From NCBI RefSeq assembly GCF_000986795.1, contig NZ_LAYZ01000001.1, positions 643,364 to 707,363 on the forward strand: DNA of 64,000 bases, given 5' to 3'. Numbering within the stretch: the stretch's first letter is position 1; each line of letters starts with the position of its first letter. Shown here piece after piece: positions 15,668-24,043 of the stretch. The stretch is from Salinicoccus sediminis (GTDB taxonomy: Bacteria > Bacillota > Bacilli > Staphylococcales > Salinicoccaceae). A program made the position numbers and the translations under genes. The notes beneath the pieces are model-generated. The model saw only the letters and a list, made by a program, of their open reading frames with translations, was not told the DNA's origin and made no database searches.

Positions 15668-15892
15668 ATGAATAAACAAGTATACCCGGTTAATCAGTTG
15701 CGAGTCTTCATCAACACGATCAATGATCTTTCCGCTGAACTCCTGTTACAAGAAGCGATGGATGAATACAATCGTAAATCATACAATGATAAGATTGAGG
15801 AAGCGCTCTTGGAAAAAGACGAGGAAAAGTTCATTAAATACACAAATCTGCTAAAGGAATTGACTGATGAAGATACAGAAGAGGATGAATGA
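15668..15892 (+). CDS. Small IDEAL-domain protein
   Basis: Protein of 74 residues with a C-terminal IDEAL motif region: LLQEAMDEYNRKSYNDKIEE then ALLEKDEEKF, rich in acidic and helical residues and ending in a DTEEDE tail. IDEAL domains are short modules found in Firmicutes proteins with roles in protein-protein contact; the function of this one is unknown. The ATG at 15668 has a GGGGGATTAGGG purine run upstream, and translation from an upstream in-frame ATG at 15605 would start inside the promoter. A similar small gene lies next to comK in staphylococci, as I recall. Confidence 0.8.
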   Translation: MNKQVYPVNQLRVFINTINDLSAELLLQEAMDEYNRKSYNDKIEEALLEKDEEKFIKYTNLLKELTDEDTEEDE

Positions 15893-15901
15893 CGATAAAA
15901 A

Positions 15902-15945
15902 AAGCTGACTTTACCTGTACTGAGTACATAGTGTAAAGTCAGCTT
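15902..15945. terminator. Bidirectional terminator, IDEAL gene / lipoate ligase
   Basis: 13-base-pair stem AAGCTGACTTTAC / GTAAAGTCAGCTT, with an A-run on its left that gives a T-run for the minus strand and TATTTATA on the right. Confidence 0.9.
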
Positions 15946-15952
15946 ATTTATA

Positions 15953-16942
15953 TTATACGATAAGGTCCAGAAGCTCTTCACGGGTGATGCGGCCCAGGTA
16001 ATGCGAGATATCCACATCTTTTAATGCCTCCGCAATTTTTCCCCTGTCATGCTCCACTCCGATCAGTTTTTCTTCTATGACATCAATTTCACCGACACCG
16101 AAGAAATCGCCGAAAATTTTTGCATGCTCTATCCGGCCCTTTTTTACGTCCAGCCTGATATCCAGCAGACCCGCCGGGAATTTATGGGACACATTGAAGT
16201 TATATTTCGGATTTTTACCATAGTTCCAGTCCCATGTCTGGTATTTCTCTTCAGAAAGCTTGTTGATTTTCTCCCAGTCTGCGTCAGTGAGTACATATTC
16301 TTCGATCTGGTCATCACCGCCGAAGATATATCTCAGGATTTTACGCTTGAATTCCTCTATATCAATCTTCTCATCCAGAAAATCATTGATATTGCCGACA
16401 CGGCCCCTGACCGATTTTACGCCTTTGGATTCAATCTTTTTGGGGTTTACCTTGAGCGCATTCTGCACCTCTGAAATATCACTGTCGAGCATGAGCGTCC
16501 CGTGTGAGAACATCCTGCCCCTCTGGCTGAACATCGCATTGCCCGACACTTTCTTTCCATTGATCTCAAGATCGTTTCTACCCGACAGTTCTGCCGGTAT
16601 GCCCATGTCATTCAACGCATCGACAATCGGCTGCGTGAATTTACTGAAATTATGGAAACTGTTTCCATCATCTTCTGTAATGAAGCTGAAATTCAGATTC
16701 CCTTCGTCATGATAGACTGCTCCGCCGCCGGAGACACGCCTTACCACTTTGATGCCGTTCTCCCTGATGTACGATTCATTGATCTCTTCTATGGTGTTCT
16801 GGTTTTTACCAATGATGATCGACGGCTGATTCACATAGAACAGGAAATAGGAATCATCGGTCGGTATTTCACGGAGGACATACTCCTCCATGGCAAGGTT
16901 GATCATCGGATCAGTAATATTGTTGTTTGATATAAACTTCAC
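15953..16942 (-). CDS. lplA: Lipoate-protein ligase
   Basis: Cytoplasmic enzyme of 329 residues that activates free lipoate with ATP and attaches it to E2 or GcvH proteins. Typical motifs: NLAMEEYVL, IGKNQNTIEEIN, the lipoate-binding RRVSGGGAVYHDEGNLNFSF, and ISGNAMF-like GKKVSGNAMF with the catalytic Lys nearby. A C-terminal accessory domain follows (about 250-329). Translation starts at GTG (16942) with GGAGGG 6 bases upstream. A terminator of the hem operon separates it from hemY, and a bidirectional terminator follows, so it is probably transcribed alone. Confidence 0.92.
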   Translation of the reverse strand: MKFISNNNITDPMINLAMEEYVLREIPTDDSYFLFYVNQPSIIIGKNQNTIEEINESYIRENGIKVVRRVSGGGAVYHDEGNLNFSFITEDDGNSFHNFSKFTQPIVDALNDMGIPAELSGRNDLEINGKKVSGNAMFSQRGRMFSHGTLMLDSDISEVQNALKVNPKKIESKGVKSVRGRVGNINDFLDEKIDIEEFKRKILRYIFGGDDQIEEYVLTDADWEKINKLSEEKYQTWDWNYGKNPKYNFNVSHKFPAGLLDIRLDVKKGRIEHAKIFGDFFGVGEIDVIEEKLIGVEHDRGKIAEALKDVDISHYLGRITREELLDLIV

Positions 16943-16956
16943 TTTTTTCCCTCCTC

Positions 16957-16995
16957 AAAAAAATGGCCGGATATTATTATAATAACATTCCGGCC
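16957..16995 (-). terminator. Terminator of the hemE-hemH-hemY operon
   Basis: Minus strand stem GGCCGGA / TCCGGCC extended by TTATTA/TAATAA, followed by ATTTTTTT. It overlaps the upstream region of the lipoate ligase. Confidence 0.85.
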
Positions 16996-17007
16996 TGAAG
17001 TTTCCAT

Positions 17008-18378
17008 TTATTTGGTTATGCTTTCCACGGCTGCCTTTGCCTGGCTGACACAATCCGGCAGGCCCACACCATGATGGGATGCCCCTGTAAGGACGATGCC
17101 GGGATAATGTTCCCTCATATGCTTGGTGACTGCATCCACTCTGGACTTGTGACCCACTTTATACTGGGGCATGGAGCGCTTCATCTTCGTAACGATTGTG
17201 AACTCGGGAGCACCTTCAAGATCCATGATCTTATCCAGGTCCCGCCTTGCCAAATCGGCGATTTCCCCGTCGCTTTTCTCATGGATGATGAATTCCCCCG
17301 GCCGGCCGACATATGCCCTCAGGAGCGCCTTTCCTGATGGAGTGGAGTGCTTCCATTTCTTGCTTGTCCATGTACATGCTGTAATGGCAGTATCCATTCT
17401 CCGTGATACGACGAAGCCTGTGCCGTCGATATCATTCTTCACCTGATGCTGGTCGAATGCCATGACGACCGTCGCCACACTGGTTGCTTCCATATGTTTG
17501 AAATACTCAAGCGGCAGGTCATTGAACCACCGCTTGTACTGGAAATGGGGAGTGGTGATGATTATGCGGTCGTACTCTTCCAGACCGTCATTCACCTGCA
17601 CTGTATATGATTCACCATTTTTGGTGATGGCTTCCACATCGCTCTCAAAATGAACATTGACCCCGTTGCCAATGTTCACTTCCAGAAGACGGTCGATAAA
17701 AGACTGGAGACCGTTCCTGAACTGCAGGAACTGGCCTTGTTTCCTGCCAGCAGGCTTGTCCGATGAAGCCGGCTTCTCCGCAATGGCGCCCTTGATGAGA
17801 CTGCCGTACTTCTCTTCTCTCTCTTTGAAGTAAGGGAATGTCGACATCAGGCTCAACTCATCGATGTTTGTTGCATATATCCCTGAAAGGAGCGGCTCTA
17901 TCATATTTTCAAGGACATCGTCGCCAAGCCTTCTTCTGAAGAACCTTCCCACTGATACATCCGTATACAGACGGGAAGGTTTCTTGAAGATATCGAGCCC
18001 TGCGGCGAGCTTTCCTGAAGCTGAGACCAGATCAGTAGTAAGGAACGGCCAGAGCTTCGTCGGCACACCGAGCACAGCACCTTTTGGTAATGCGGATAAT
18101 TTATTGTTCGAATATATATAGGATTGCCCTGTTGAATTCCTCAACAGGTCATCCCCCATGCCGATTTCTTCAGCCAGTTCGGTCATTATCGTCTTCCTTG
18201 CCAAATAGGATTCCGGCCCGAGCTCGATGGTATAACCGTCCCTCTGGTACGTCCTGATTTTACCGCCGGCCCGGCTGTCTTTCTCAAACAGGTCTATTTC
18301 CAGATCATTGTACTTTGAGAGATAGTATGCCGCTGACAGCCCCGTAATACCTGCTCCGATTATGGCTACTTTCTTCAC
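17008..18378 (-). CDS. hemY: Coproporphyrinogen III oxidase (HemY/CgoX)
   Basis: FAD-dependent oxidase of 456 residues. In Firmicutes this enzyme oxidises coproporphyrinogen III to coproporphyrin III in the coproporphyrin-dependent heme pathway. The N-terminal dinucleotide motif IGAGITGLSAAYYL (residues 6-19), EKDSRAGGKIRT and the C-terminal LTGASHHGVGLPDCV FAD motif are seen. Start is GTG (18378) with AAGAAGG about 9 bases upstream. It is the last gene of hemE-hemH-hemY, 18 bases after hemH, and is followed by the operon terminator. Confidence 0.94.
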   Translation of the reverse strand: MKKVAIIGAGITGLSAAYYLSKYNDLEIDLFEKDSRAGGKIRTYQRDGYTIELGPESYLARKTIMTELAEEIGMGDDLLRNSTGQSYIYSNNKLSALPKGAVLGVPTKLWPFLTTDLVSASGKLAAGLDIFKKPSRLYTDVSVGRFFRRRLGDDVLENMIEPLLSGIYATNIDELSLMSTFPYFKEREEKYGSLIKGAIAEKPASSDKPAGRKQGQFLQFRNGLQSFIDRLLEVNIGNGVNVHFESDVEAITKNGESYTVQVNDGLEEYDRIIITTPHFQYKRWFNDLPLEYFKHMEATSVATVVMAFDQHQVKNDIDGTGFVVSRRMDTAITACTWTSKKWKHSTPSGKALLRAYVGRPGEFIIHEKSDGEIADLARRDLDKIMDLEGAPEFTIVTKMKRSMPQYKVGHKSRVDAVTKHMREHYPGIVLTGASHHGVGLPDCVSQAKAAVESITK

Positions 18379-18396
18379 TTTGATCAGCCTTCTTTA

Positions 18397-19314
18397 CTAC
18401 AGTTTGTTGATTTCGTTGATCATCGCCTGTATGAAGCGGTCATCCGTATTCGGCATTGCAGGCCGGTGGTAGCCCGCCCCCACTTCATCACACACTAATT
18501 TACATTCGTAGTCATTATCATACAGTACTTCAAGATGTTCGCACACAAAGCCGACCGGCAGGTAGATGAAATGGCTGTAGCCGTGGGCTCTGTGAAGGTC
18601 TCTGGTCAGATCCTGGACATCCGGGCCGAGCCACGGGTCCGGTGTGTTGCCTTCAGACTGCCAGCCGACATGCACGTTCTGGAGGTCTGCATGCTTTCTG
18701 ATAAGCTCCGCAGTCTCTTCCAGCTGGGCCGGATACGGATCGTTGTGCTCTTTGATTTTTTCCGGAAGACTGTGTGCACTGACAATGACTGCTGTATCCT
18801 GCAGTTTTGCTTCAGGTATTTCCATGAGCGAAGATTTCACCGCTTCTGTCCAGAAATCGATGAACGGTTCCTGCTCATAGAACGATTCGACAGACTTGAT
18901 GCTGATGCCGTATTTTTCGCCTTCAGCCTTCGCCCGTTTGTTGTAAGAGCCTACTGAAAACTCGGAATAATGAGGTGCAAGCACAACGGAAACCGCTTCT
19001 TTGATGCCATGGTCACTCATGGATTCGACCGCATCCTCGATGAACGGGTCGATATGCTTGAGTCCGATGAACAGTTCATATTCGACTTCACTTTGCGATG
19101 CGTTCAATTTATTGACTAGCGCTTCCGCCTGTCTTTTGGTGGTATCTGCAAGCGGAGAGATACCTCCGATTGCCTCATAGCGGTCCTTCAGATCCTGAAG
19201 TGCCTCCTCTGAAGGTTTTCTTCCGTGTCTGATGTGTGTGTAATACGGTTCAATGTCTTCCTCTTTATAGGGCGTACCATACGCCATCACTAATAGTCCC
19301 TTTTTCATTGCCAT
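18397..19314 (-). CDS. hemH: Coproporphyrin ferrochelatase
   Basis: Ferrochelatase of 305 residues that inserts Fe(II) into coproporphyrin III. Signature pieces: [15 protein letters not shown] at the N-terminus, the His-containing [10 protein letters not shown], and [14 protein letters not shown] with the second metal-site Glu. It starts 6 bases after the hemE stop, with AAAGGA inside the end of hemE, so the two are translationally close. An alternative ATG lies two codons downstream. The heme operon gives a clear context. Confidence 0.94.
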   Translation of the reverse strand: MAMKKGLLVMAYGTPYKEEDIEPYYTHIRHGRKPSEEALQDLKDRYEAIGGISPLADTTKRQAEALVNKLNASQSEVEYELFIGLKHIDPFIEDAVESMSDHGIKEAVSVVLAPHYSEFSVGSYNKRAKAEGEKYGISIKSVESFYEQEPFIDFWTEAVKSSLMEIPEAKLQDTAVIVSAHSLPEKIKEHNDPYPAQLEETAELIRKHADLQNVHVGWQSEGNTPDPWLGPDVQDLTRDLHRAHGYSHFIYLPVGFVCEHLEVLYDNDYECKLVCDEVGAGYHRPAMPNTDDRFIQAMINEINKL

Positions 19315-19320
19315 TCAAGA

Positions 19321-20346
19321 TCACTTTCCTTTGCTGTATTCATGTACAAATGTAGTCAGTCGTTTCAATGTTTCCGGCTCGACTTCAGGGAATACCCCGT
19401 GTCCCAGGTTGAAGATGTGACCATGGCTTCCGCCCTGGTCAAGGATTTCTTTCGCTCTTTGTTCAATGACTTCCCAGTCGGCGAGAAGCAGTGCCGGATC
19501 CAGGTTGCCCTGGAGGGCTTTTTTCACGCCCATTTCACGCGCTTCACTGATGGAGGTTCTCCAATCGAGGCCCATCACATCCATATCCAGTTTATTCCAT
19601 TCCGGAATAAGATGGGATGCGCCGATACCGAAGACAATGACCGGCACTCCCATCTCCCTGATACTGTCGATGATCTGGTTCATGTAAGGGGCAAGGTAAT
19701 GTGCATAGTCCGCTTTGTTCAGTGCACCGCCCCATGAATCGAATATCTGGATAAGCCCCGCACCCGATTCGACCTGTGCCCTGAGATAGCGGATGCTCAT
19801 TTCAGCCAGTTTTTCCATGAGTCTGAACCACGTCTTTGGCTGATTATACATCATTGATTTAGTTTTGTGATAGTTCTTTGTCGGGCCGCCTTCAATCATG
19901 TAGCTTGCCACCGTGAACGGCGCCCCGCAGAAACCGATCAAAGGAACATTCAATTTCTCTTTGGTCAGTATCTCGATCGTCTTATAGACATAGTCAAGGT
20001 CTTTATACGGATCAAGCTCACCAAGTTTCTCCACATCACTGATATGGCGGATGGGATTGTGGATTACGGGACCGACTCCCGCCTTTATCTCCACGTCTAT
20101 GCCGATGGGAGCCAGCGGGGAAACAATATCCTTATACAGCACTGCAGCATCCACGTTATAATTTTCGACAGGGGTCGCTGTCAAGTATGCGGTCAGCTCG
20201 GGCTGGTGCGTAATTTCCATAAGGGAATATTTCTCTTTGACTTTATTGTACTCCGGCTGGCTGCGTCCAACCTGTCTCATGAACCAGACAGGAGTATAAT
20301 CCGTCTTTTCCCCTCTTGCCGCTTTGATGATAGTATCATTGAACAA
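19321..20346 (-). CDS. hemE: Uroporphyrinogen decarboxylase
   Basis: Decarboxylates uroporphyrinogen III to coproporphyrinogen III; 341 residues. Family motifs: [42 protein letters not shown], and the C-terminal [15 protein letters not shown] chose a TTG start at 20346: GGAGG lies 8 bases upstream and the protein then begins [14 protein letters not shown], matching the length of Bacillus HemE; the ATG at 20376 lies upstream of that ribosome site and would add ten residues. First gene of hemEHY; the promoter overlaps a PerR-like palindrome. Confidence 0.94.
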   Translation of the reverse strand: MFNDTIIKAARGEKTDYTPVWFMRQVGRSQPEYNKVKEKYSLMEITHQPELTAYLTATPVENYNVDAAVLYKDIVSPLAPIGIDVEIKAGVGPVIHNPIRHISDVEKLGELDPYKDLDYVYKTIEILTKEKLNVPLIGFCGAPFTVASYMIEGGPTKNYHKTKSMMYNQPKTWFRLMEKLAEMSIRYLRAQVESGAGLIQIFDSWGGALNKADYAHYLAPYMNQIIDSIREMGVPVIVFGIGASHLIPEWNKLDMDVMGLDWRTSISEAREMGVKKALQGNLDPALLLADWEVIEQRAKEILDQGGSHGHIFNLGHGVFPEVEPETLKRLTTFVHEYSKGK

Positions 20347-20396
20347 TGTATTTTCCTCCAATATTCTATATATCACTCAATATTCTAACATACTGA

Positions 20397-20411
20397 TGAT
20401 AATAATTATTA
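20397..20411 (-). promoter_or_regulatory. PerR-box-like palindrome in the hemE promoter
   Basis: TGATAATAATTATTA matches the PerR consensus TTATAATNATTATAA at 13 of 15 positions (counting the free centre). It covers the expected -10 region behind a perfect -35 TTGACA. The region is very AT-rich, so chance similarity is possible. Confidence 0.4.
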
Positions 20412-20430
20412 ATTACATGCATAATGTCAA
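20402..20430 (-). promoter_or_regulatory. Promoter of the hemE operon
   Basis: Minus strand: perfect -35 TTGACA (20425-20430) and a weak -10 AATTAT (20402-20407) at 17 bases. Confidence 0.5.
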
Positions 20431-20453
20431 AAAATCGATTTATTTGGTTTGCG

Positions 20454-20487
20454 TTTACTGAAAGTTGATTTAAGGTATGTATATACC
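20454..20487 (+). promoter_or_regulatory. Promoter of traP with palindrome
   Basis: -35 TTTACT (20454-20459), -10 TATGTA (20476-20481), spacing 16. The -10 lies inside GGTATGTATATACC (20474-20487), an inverted repeat GGTAT/ATACC that could be an operator. Confidence 0.45.
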
Positions 20488-20511
20488 AAGACTATTTAAG
20501 AGGTGAACATA

Positions 20512-21048
20512 ATGGAACTACATTTGACAACAGGAACACTGAGGTATTTAAAAGGCATCAAACACGAACATCCGGAGGTCCATATCGGTGCAATGGGCCA
20601 GGATGCCATCCTTTTTTATGAAGACGACAACAATGATTCATTTTTCACTTCACGCCACACCTACGATATCGAACATTCAAAAGGTGAACTCGACGATGAA
20701 AATGCCACGTCGGCGCATTTCATCCCCATCCCCGACAACAAAAAGGGCACGATGCACGGGCATCTTTCCGACCTGGTGGAAGCATTGGGGGCTACAAACG
20801 GAGTGATGGCCTTCAGAACAGGGGAAGCTGTGAACGACGAGTCTTTTGTCGTACTGATCCAGTGGGCGGCGGCCTCCACATACAGCGATTTCAAACACAC
20901 GGATGCATATCGCTCATACCTGAGCAGCGAAGCATTGAAAAAATTCCGTACGGCGGAATCTTTATTCCACCAATCCATCTCCGCAAGGTTCTTCCTGCCG
21001 CTTAAGGACAACGATGAACAGGCCGAAGACCCTGAAGACGAATTTTAA
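20512..21048 (+). CDS. traP: TRAP/HmoB-type antibiotic-biosynthesis-monooxygenase-fold protein
   Basis: Protein of 178 residues resembling staphylococcal TRAP (formerly 'signal transduction protein') and Bacillus HmoB. The C-terminal half (about 85-170) has the dimeric alpha-beta barrel pattern with VVLIQWAAASTYSDFKHTDA followed by YRSYLSS. HmoB degrades heme; TRAP was once linked to agr signalling but that role is disputed. Its position divergent from hemEHY fits a heme- or stress-related job, but this is inference. Start ATG 20512 with GAGGTG upstream; the GTG at 20503 overlaps that site. The stop codon lies in a hairpin shared with ecsB. The C-terminus is unusually acidic (EQAEDPEDEF). Confidence 0.8.
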   Translation: MELHLTTGTLRYLKGIKHEHPEVHIGAMGQDAILFYEDDNNDSFFTSRHTYDIEHSKGELDDENATSAHFIPIPDNKKGTMHGHLSDLVEALGATNGVMAFRTGEAVNDESFVVLIQWAAASTYSDFKHTDAYRSYLSSEALKKFRTAESLFHQSISARFFLPLKDNDEQAEDPEDEF

Positions 21049-21073
21049 GCGACTGATGTCATCAGTCGCTTAA
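21045..21073. terminator. Shared hairpin between traP and ecsB
   Basis: Perfect 12-base-pair stem TTAAGCGACTGA / TCAGTCGCTTAA with loop TGTCA. It contains the stop codons of both convergent genes. No long T-run, so termination strength is uncertain. Confidence 0.6.
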
Positions 21074-22264
21074 TTCCTGCTCTTTTTTATATACGGTTCT
21101 GCTGAACACCCTGTTTGTCAAGTATCCCCATAGCGGGAAGACAAGTGCGATATAGGCAAACACCGGATGGATGGCGGCAAAAATGATGCCGAAGACCAGT
21201 GATACGGAGAATACCGTCTTGTGTGAGAACGTGACATAGCTTTTCTGGATGAAGGATCGGTCGACCGGCCACACTTTCGGCCAGAGCAGATAGGCCTGGG
21301 CCGAGTAGATCTGGGACATCTGAAGTACGATGACGTATATCCCGAACAGACCTGTGACGATGGAGACATAAAGATTGCCCATCCACACCATCACGATGCC
21401 AAAGAGTATGATGAGCCTCAGAATGATCATCGGCAGGTCATGGTCCCTTGCAAACGTCCTGTAGAAAAGGAACTCATACATCCTCTCTTTGCCGAATGAG
21501 GCACCCCCCGGCTTCCACAGCAGCGGGTCCAGGTATTTCCTTCTTTTGAACTGCTTGTCGATATGGTTCACATTGGTGAACATGGAGACATTTCTGTAAT
21601 ACCGGTTGAGCTGCACTTCCTCATGTTCTATATATGCATTCCAGTCAAGGGCGGGGTATTCACGCCCCCTTACATATCTGTCCGCCGCAAAAAGGAGTAC
21701 CAATGAAAGTATCAGCCATGCCGGGTGCTGCAGCACGAGCATCAGGCTGAGTATATCCATCACAAAGAGGATGACGGTCGTTAAAGCAATGGAAACCCCG
21801 GTATTGATGACGCGCTTCCTTATATGGAAATTGACGGTGTAATGGATGAGTGACAGGAGCAGGAACAGTGTGATGCCAACCGGCCCATGTCCGACTGTGA
21901 GAATCAGCAGTGCAATTACTGCAGCCGCGACAGCTTTTGAAATGCCGAGCATGAGCGAATACCGGCCGGCATTTTTAAAATAGGTTCCCATACGTCTTTC
22001 ATACGGCAGCAGGAAGATACCGTCCGCAGGTTTCATGAGCGACCGGTAGCCCGGCAGCAGAAACAGGGCAACCAGGGCAGAAGCAATCAGATCCAGCCAC
22101 ACCGACGGTTCCAGTGTCTGGAGTATGCCGAGCAGCGAATAAAGGAATACCCCTCCGGCGATGGTGAGGAATATCAGAAAATGGCTGTTGAATATGAATT
22201 TGCCGTAGTAGCTGCGGCGCCTTATATCTTCATTCACCCTCGGTCTGAATAGATTATCAGGCAT
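21062..22264 (-). CDS. ecsB: ABC transporter permease EcsB
   Basis: Membrane subunit of the Ecs ABC transporter, 400 residues, with about eight hydrophobic segments, among them FLIFLTIAGGVFLYSLLGIL near residue 30 and pairs around 100-190 and 290-390. Ecs is needed in Bacillus and staphylococci for normal protein secretion and processing, probably by clearing peptides from membrane proteases. Its ATG overlaps the end of ecsA by 8 bases (ATGCCTGA), so the two are translationally coupled. It ends in the hairpin shared with traP. Confidence 0.9.
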   Translation of the reverse strand: MPDNLFRPRVNEDIRRRSYYGKFIFNSHFLIFLTIAGGVFLYSLLGILQTLEPSVWLDLIASALVALFLLPGYRSLMKPADGIFLLPYERRMGTYFKNAGRYSLMLGISKAVAAAVIALLILTVGHGPVGITLFLLLSLIHYTVNFHIRKRVINTGVSIALTTVILFVMDILSLMLVLQHPAWLILSLVLLFAADRYVRGREYPALDWNAYIEHEEVQLNRYYRNVSMFTNVNHIDKQFKRRKYLDPLLWKPGGASFGKERMYEFLFYRTFARDHDLPMIILRLIILFGIVMVWMGNLYVSIVTGLFGIYVIVLQMSQIYSAQAYLLWPKVWPVDRSFIQKSYVTFSHKTVFSVSLVFGIIFAAIHPVFAYIALVFPLWGYLTNRVFSRTVYKKEQELSD

Positions 22265-22997
22265 CGGCGGCAGTGCCTCCTGTAATCTTCAGATAAACCT
22301 CATCAAGAGAGGCACCTGCCATATCAAGGGAATCGCGGAGTTCCCCGAGAGTGCCGTCCGCAACCATGCGGCCGCTGTCGATGATCGCAAAGCGGTCGCA
22401 GTATTTCTCCGCCGTGGCCAGTATATGTGTACTCATCAGTATGGAGCGCCCCGCATCCCGCTCCCTGACCATCAGGTCGATGAGCGAATCTATGCCTAAC
22501 GGGTCAAGGCCTAAAAACGGCTCATCGATGATATACAGGTCCGGCCGGGCCAGAAATGCACAGACCAGCATTACTTTCTGCTTCATCCCTTTGGAGAAAT
22601 GTGTCGGGAACATATTGATCTTCGTATCCAGCCTGAATATTCCAAGCAGCTCCCCCGCCCGCTCCAGTGCATCCTCTTCCTCTATGCCGTATGCCATGGC
22701 GGTCATCAGTATATGCTCATTGAGTGTCAGTTCCTCATACAGTACAGGGGTTTCCGGTATATATGCGAGACGCTTCCTGTAGCTTTCGGCATCTTCACTG
22801 ATTGTGGTGCCGTCCACACGGATTTCGCCCGAATGCGGCCGCAGGAGTCCCAGTATATGTTTGATGGTCGTACTCTTCCCTGCACCGTTCAGGCCGATAA
22901 GCCCGACAATTTCCCCCTTTTTGATATCAAGGGAGACATCATGTATGACAGGGGTCTTCGAGTATCCGCCCGTCAGATGTTCTATTTTCAGTACCAT
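22257..22997 (-). CDS. ecsA: ABC transporter ATP-binding protein EcsA
   Basis: ATPase subunit of the Ecs transporter, 246 residues. Walker A GLNGAGKST, Q-loop region YIPETPVLYEEL, signature HFSKGMKQKV and Walker B LYIIDEPFLGLDP are all intact. Start ATG at 22997 has AAGGAAG upstream; a start at 23024 would add nine residues without a ribosome site. Divergent from hit, as in other staphylococci and bacilli. Confidence 0.93.
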   Translation of the reverse strand: MVLKIEHLTGGYSKTPVIHDVSLDIKKGEIVGLIGLNGAGKSTTIKHILGLLRPHSGEIRVDGTTISEDAESYRKRLAYIPETPVLYEELTLNEHILMTAMAYGIEEEDALERAGELLGIFRLDTKINMFPTHFSKGMKQKVMLVCAFLARPDLYIIDEPFLGLDPLGIDSLIDLMVRERDAGRSILMSTHILATAEKYCDRFAIIDSGRMVADGTLGELRDSLDMAGASLDEVYLKITGGTAADA

Positions 22998-23028
22998 AAC
23001 CGACTTCCTTTTATTTGTGATCATTTAT

Positions 23029-23058
23029 TTGTATACTTATATTAAATTAATATATCAT
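23029..23058 (+). promoter_or_regulatory. Promoter of hit (tentative)
   Basis: -35 TTGTAT (23029-23034), -10 TATCAT (23053-23058), spacing 18. The 85-base gap to ecsA must also hold the opposite promoter. Confidence 0.4.
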
Positions 23059-23082
23059 AACTGAACTATGGAGGTACAATGA

Positions 23083-23511
23083 ATGACTAAAACAATTTTT
23101 GAGAAAATAGCCGATCGTGAAATCCCTTCAAACATCGTATATGAAGATGAGGTATGCATCGCTTTCACGGATGCATTCCCGCTTTCCAAAGGGCATACAC
23201 TCGTCATACCGAGGAAACCTGTGCCGGATATATATGACCTGGATGACGAAACGGGCGCCCACATCATGAAAGTGGTCTCCAAAGTTGCAAATGCCATAAA
23301 GGATGCTTTCGGACCGGCCGGACTGAACGTTGTCCAGAACAATGGTGAATACGCCTCACAGACTGTTTTCCACCTCCACTTCCATCTCATACCAAGATAT
23401 GAGGACGAATACGACGGGTTCAGCTACAACTGGAAACAGAATCCGGATGAACGCACAGATGAACAGAAAAAAGAGATCGAAGAGGCCATCAAAAACCGGC
23501 TTGATGTATAA
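23083..23511 (+). CDS. hit: HIT-family nucleotide hydrolase/transferase
   Basis: Histidine-triad protein of 142 residues. The triad HLHFHLIPRY lies at about residues 97-106, with the N-terminal DEVCIAFTDAFPLSKGHTLV strand and helix region typical of HINT proteins. These enzymes hydrolyse nucleotide phosphoramidates such as adenylylated lysine. Start ATG 23083 has GGAGGT 7 bases upstream. The gene order ecsA-hit-ytxH-prsA is conserved in Bacillaceae and Staphylococcaceae. Confidence 0.92.
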   Translation: MTKTIFEKIADREIPSNIVYEDEVCIAFTDAFPLSKGHTLVIPRKPVPDIYDLDDETGAHIMKVVSKVANAIKDAFGPAGLNVVQNNGEYASQTVFHLHFHLIPRYEDEYDGFSYNWKQNPDERTDEQKKEIEEAIKNRLDV

Positions 23512-23565
23512 CATTCCGGCGGTTTGGGTAAAGAGACATAAATGGCAAAAAGGACGTGACACTTA

Positions 23566-23949
23566 ATGAAACTCAAAAACGCAGGTATCGGTTTCCTCGT
23601 CGGTGTAACCGGGGGAACACTGATCGCAATGCTCAATGCCCCGAAATCAGGGAGCGAGCTCCAGGCTTCACTGAAGTCCGGTTCGGGCAACATGAAGTCC
23701 CAGATGGATCAGCTGAAAATCGAAGCGGACGAGGTCAAATCTTCTTTTCTGAAAACAAAGCATGAGTCCCAGGAAGTGTTCAAGACACTGGGAGATGAGA
23801 TCAAGACGATGATCAGCAACTACCAGGCGGATATTTCACCGAATATTGAACGCATACAAAAGAACGTCGAAAATCTCCAGAACCGCGGTGAAGAAGTTCA
23901 GGAATCAGTGGGGAAAATCCAGGATAACTTCAAATTCAAATTTAAATAG
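23566..23949 (+). CDS. YtxH-domain envelope protein
   Basis: Protein of 127 residues with one N-terminal glycine-rich membrane segment (GIGFLVGVTGGTLIAMLNAP, about 6-25), then a long amphipathic helical region with heptad-like spacing. This is the YtxH/YhaH pattern. Function unknown; in bacilli such proteins respond to general stress. It is 54 bases after hit and closed by a terminator. AAGGA precedes the ATG. Confidence 0.82.
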   Translation: MKLKNAGIGFLVGVTGGTLIAMLNAPKSGSELQASLKSGSGNMKSQMDQLKIEADEVKSSFLKTKHESQEVFKTLGDEIKTMISNYQADISPNIERIQKNVENLQNRGEEVQESVGKIQDNFKFKFK

Positions 23950-23957
23950 GCCTTTAC

Positions 23958-23995
23958 AAAGCAGCAGGTTACAAAGATTTGTACCCTGCTGCTTT
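23958..23995 (+). terminator. Terminator after ytxH
   Basis: AAAGCAGCAGG / CCTGCTGCTTT stem continued by TACAAA/TTTGTA. The T-tail is short. Confidence 0.75.
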
Positions 23996-24008
23996 CTTGT
24001 GATATATT
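23979..24008 (+). promoter_or_regulatory. Promoter of prsA
   Basis: -35 TTGTAC (23979-23984) and -10 TATATT (24003-24008), spacing 18. The -35 lies in the preceding terminator hairpin. Confidence 0.5.
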
Positions 24009-24043
24009 AGCTTTTGTAGTCTAAACCAAAGGAGACTTGAACA

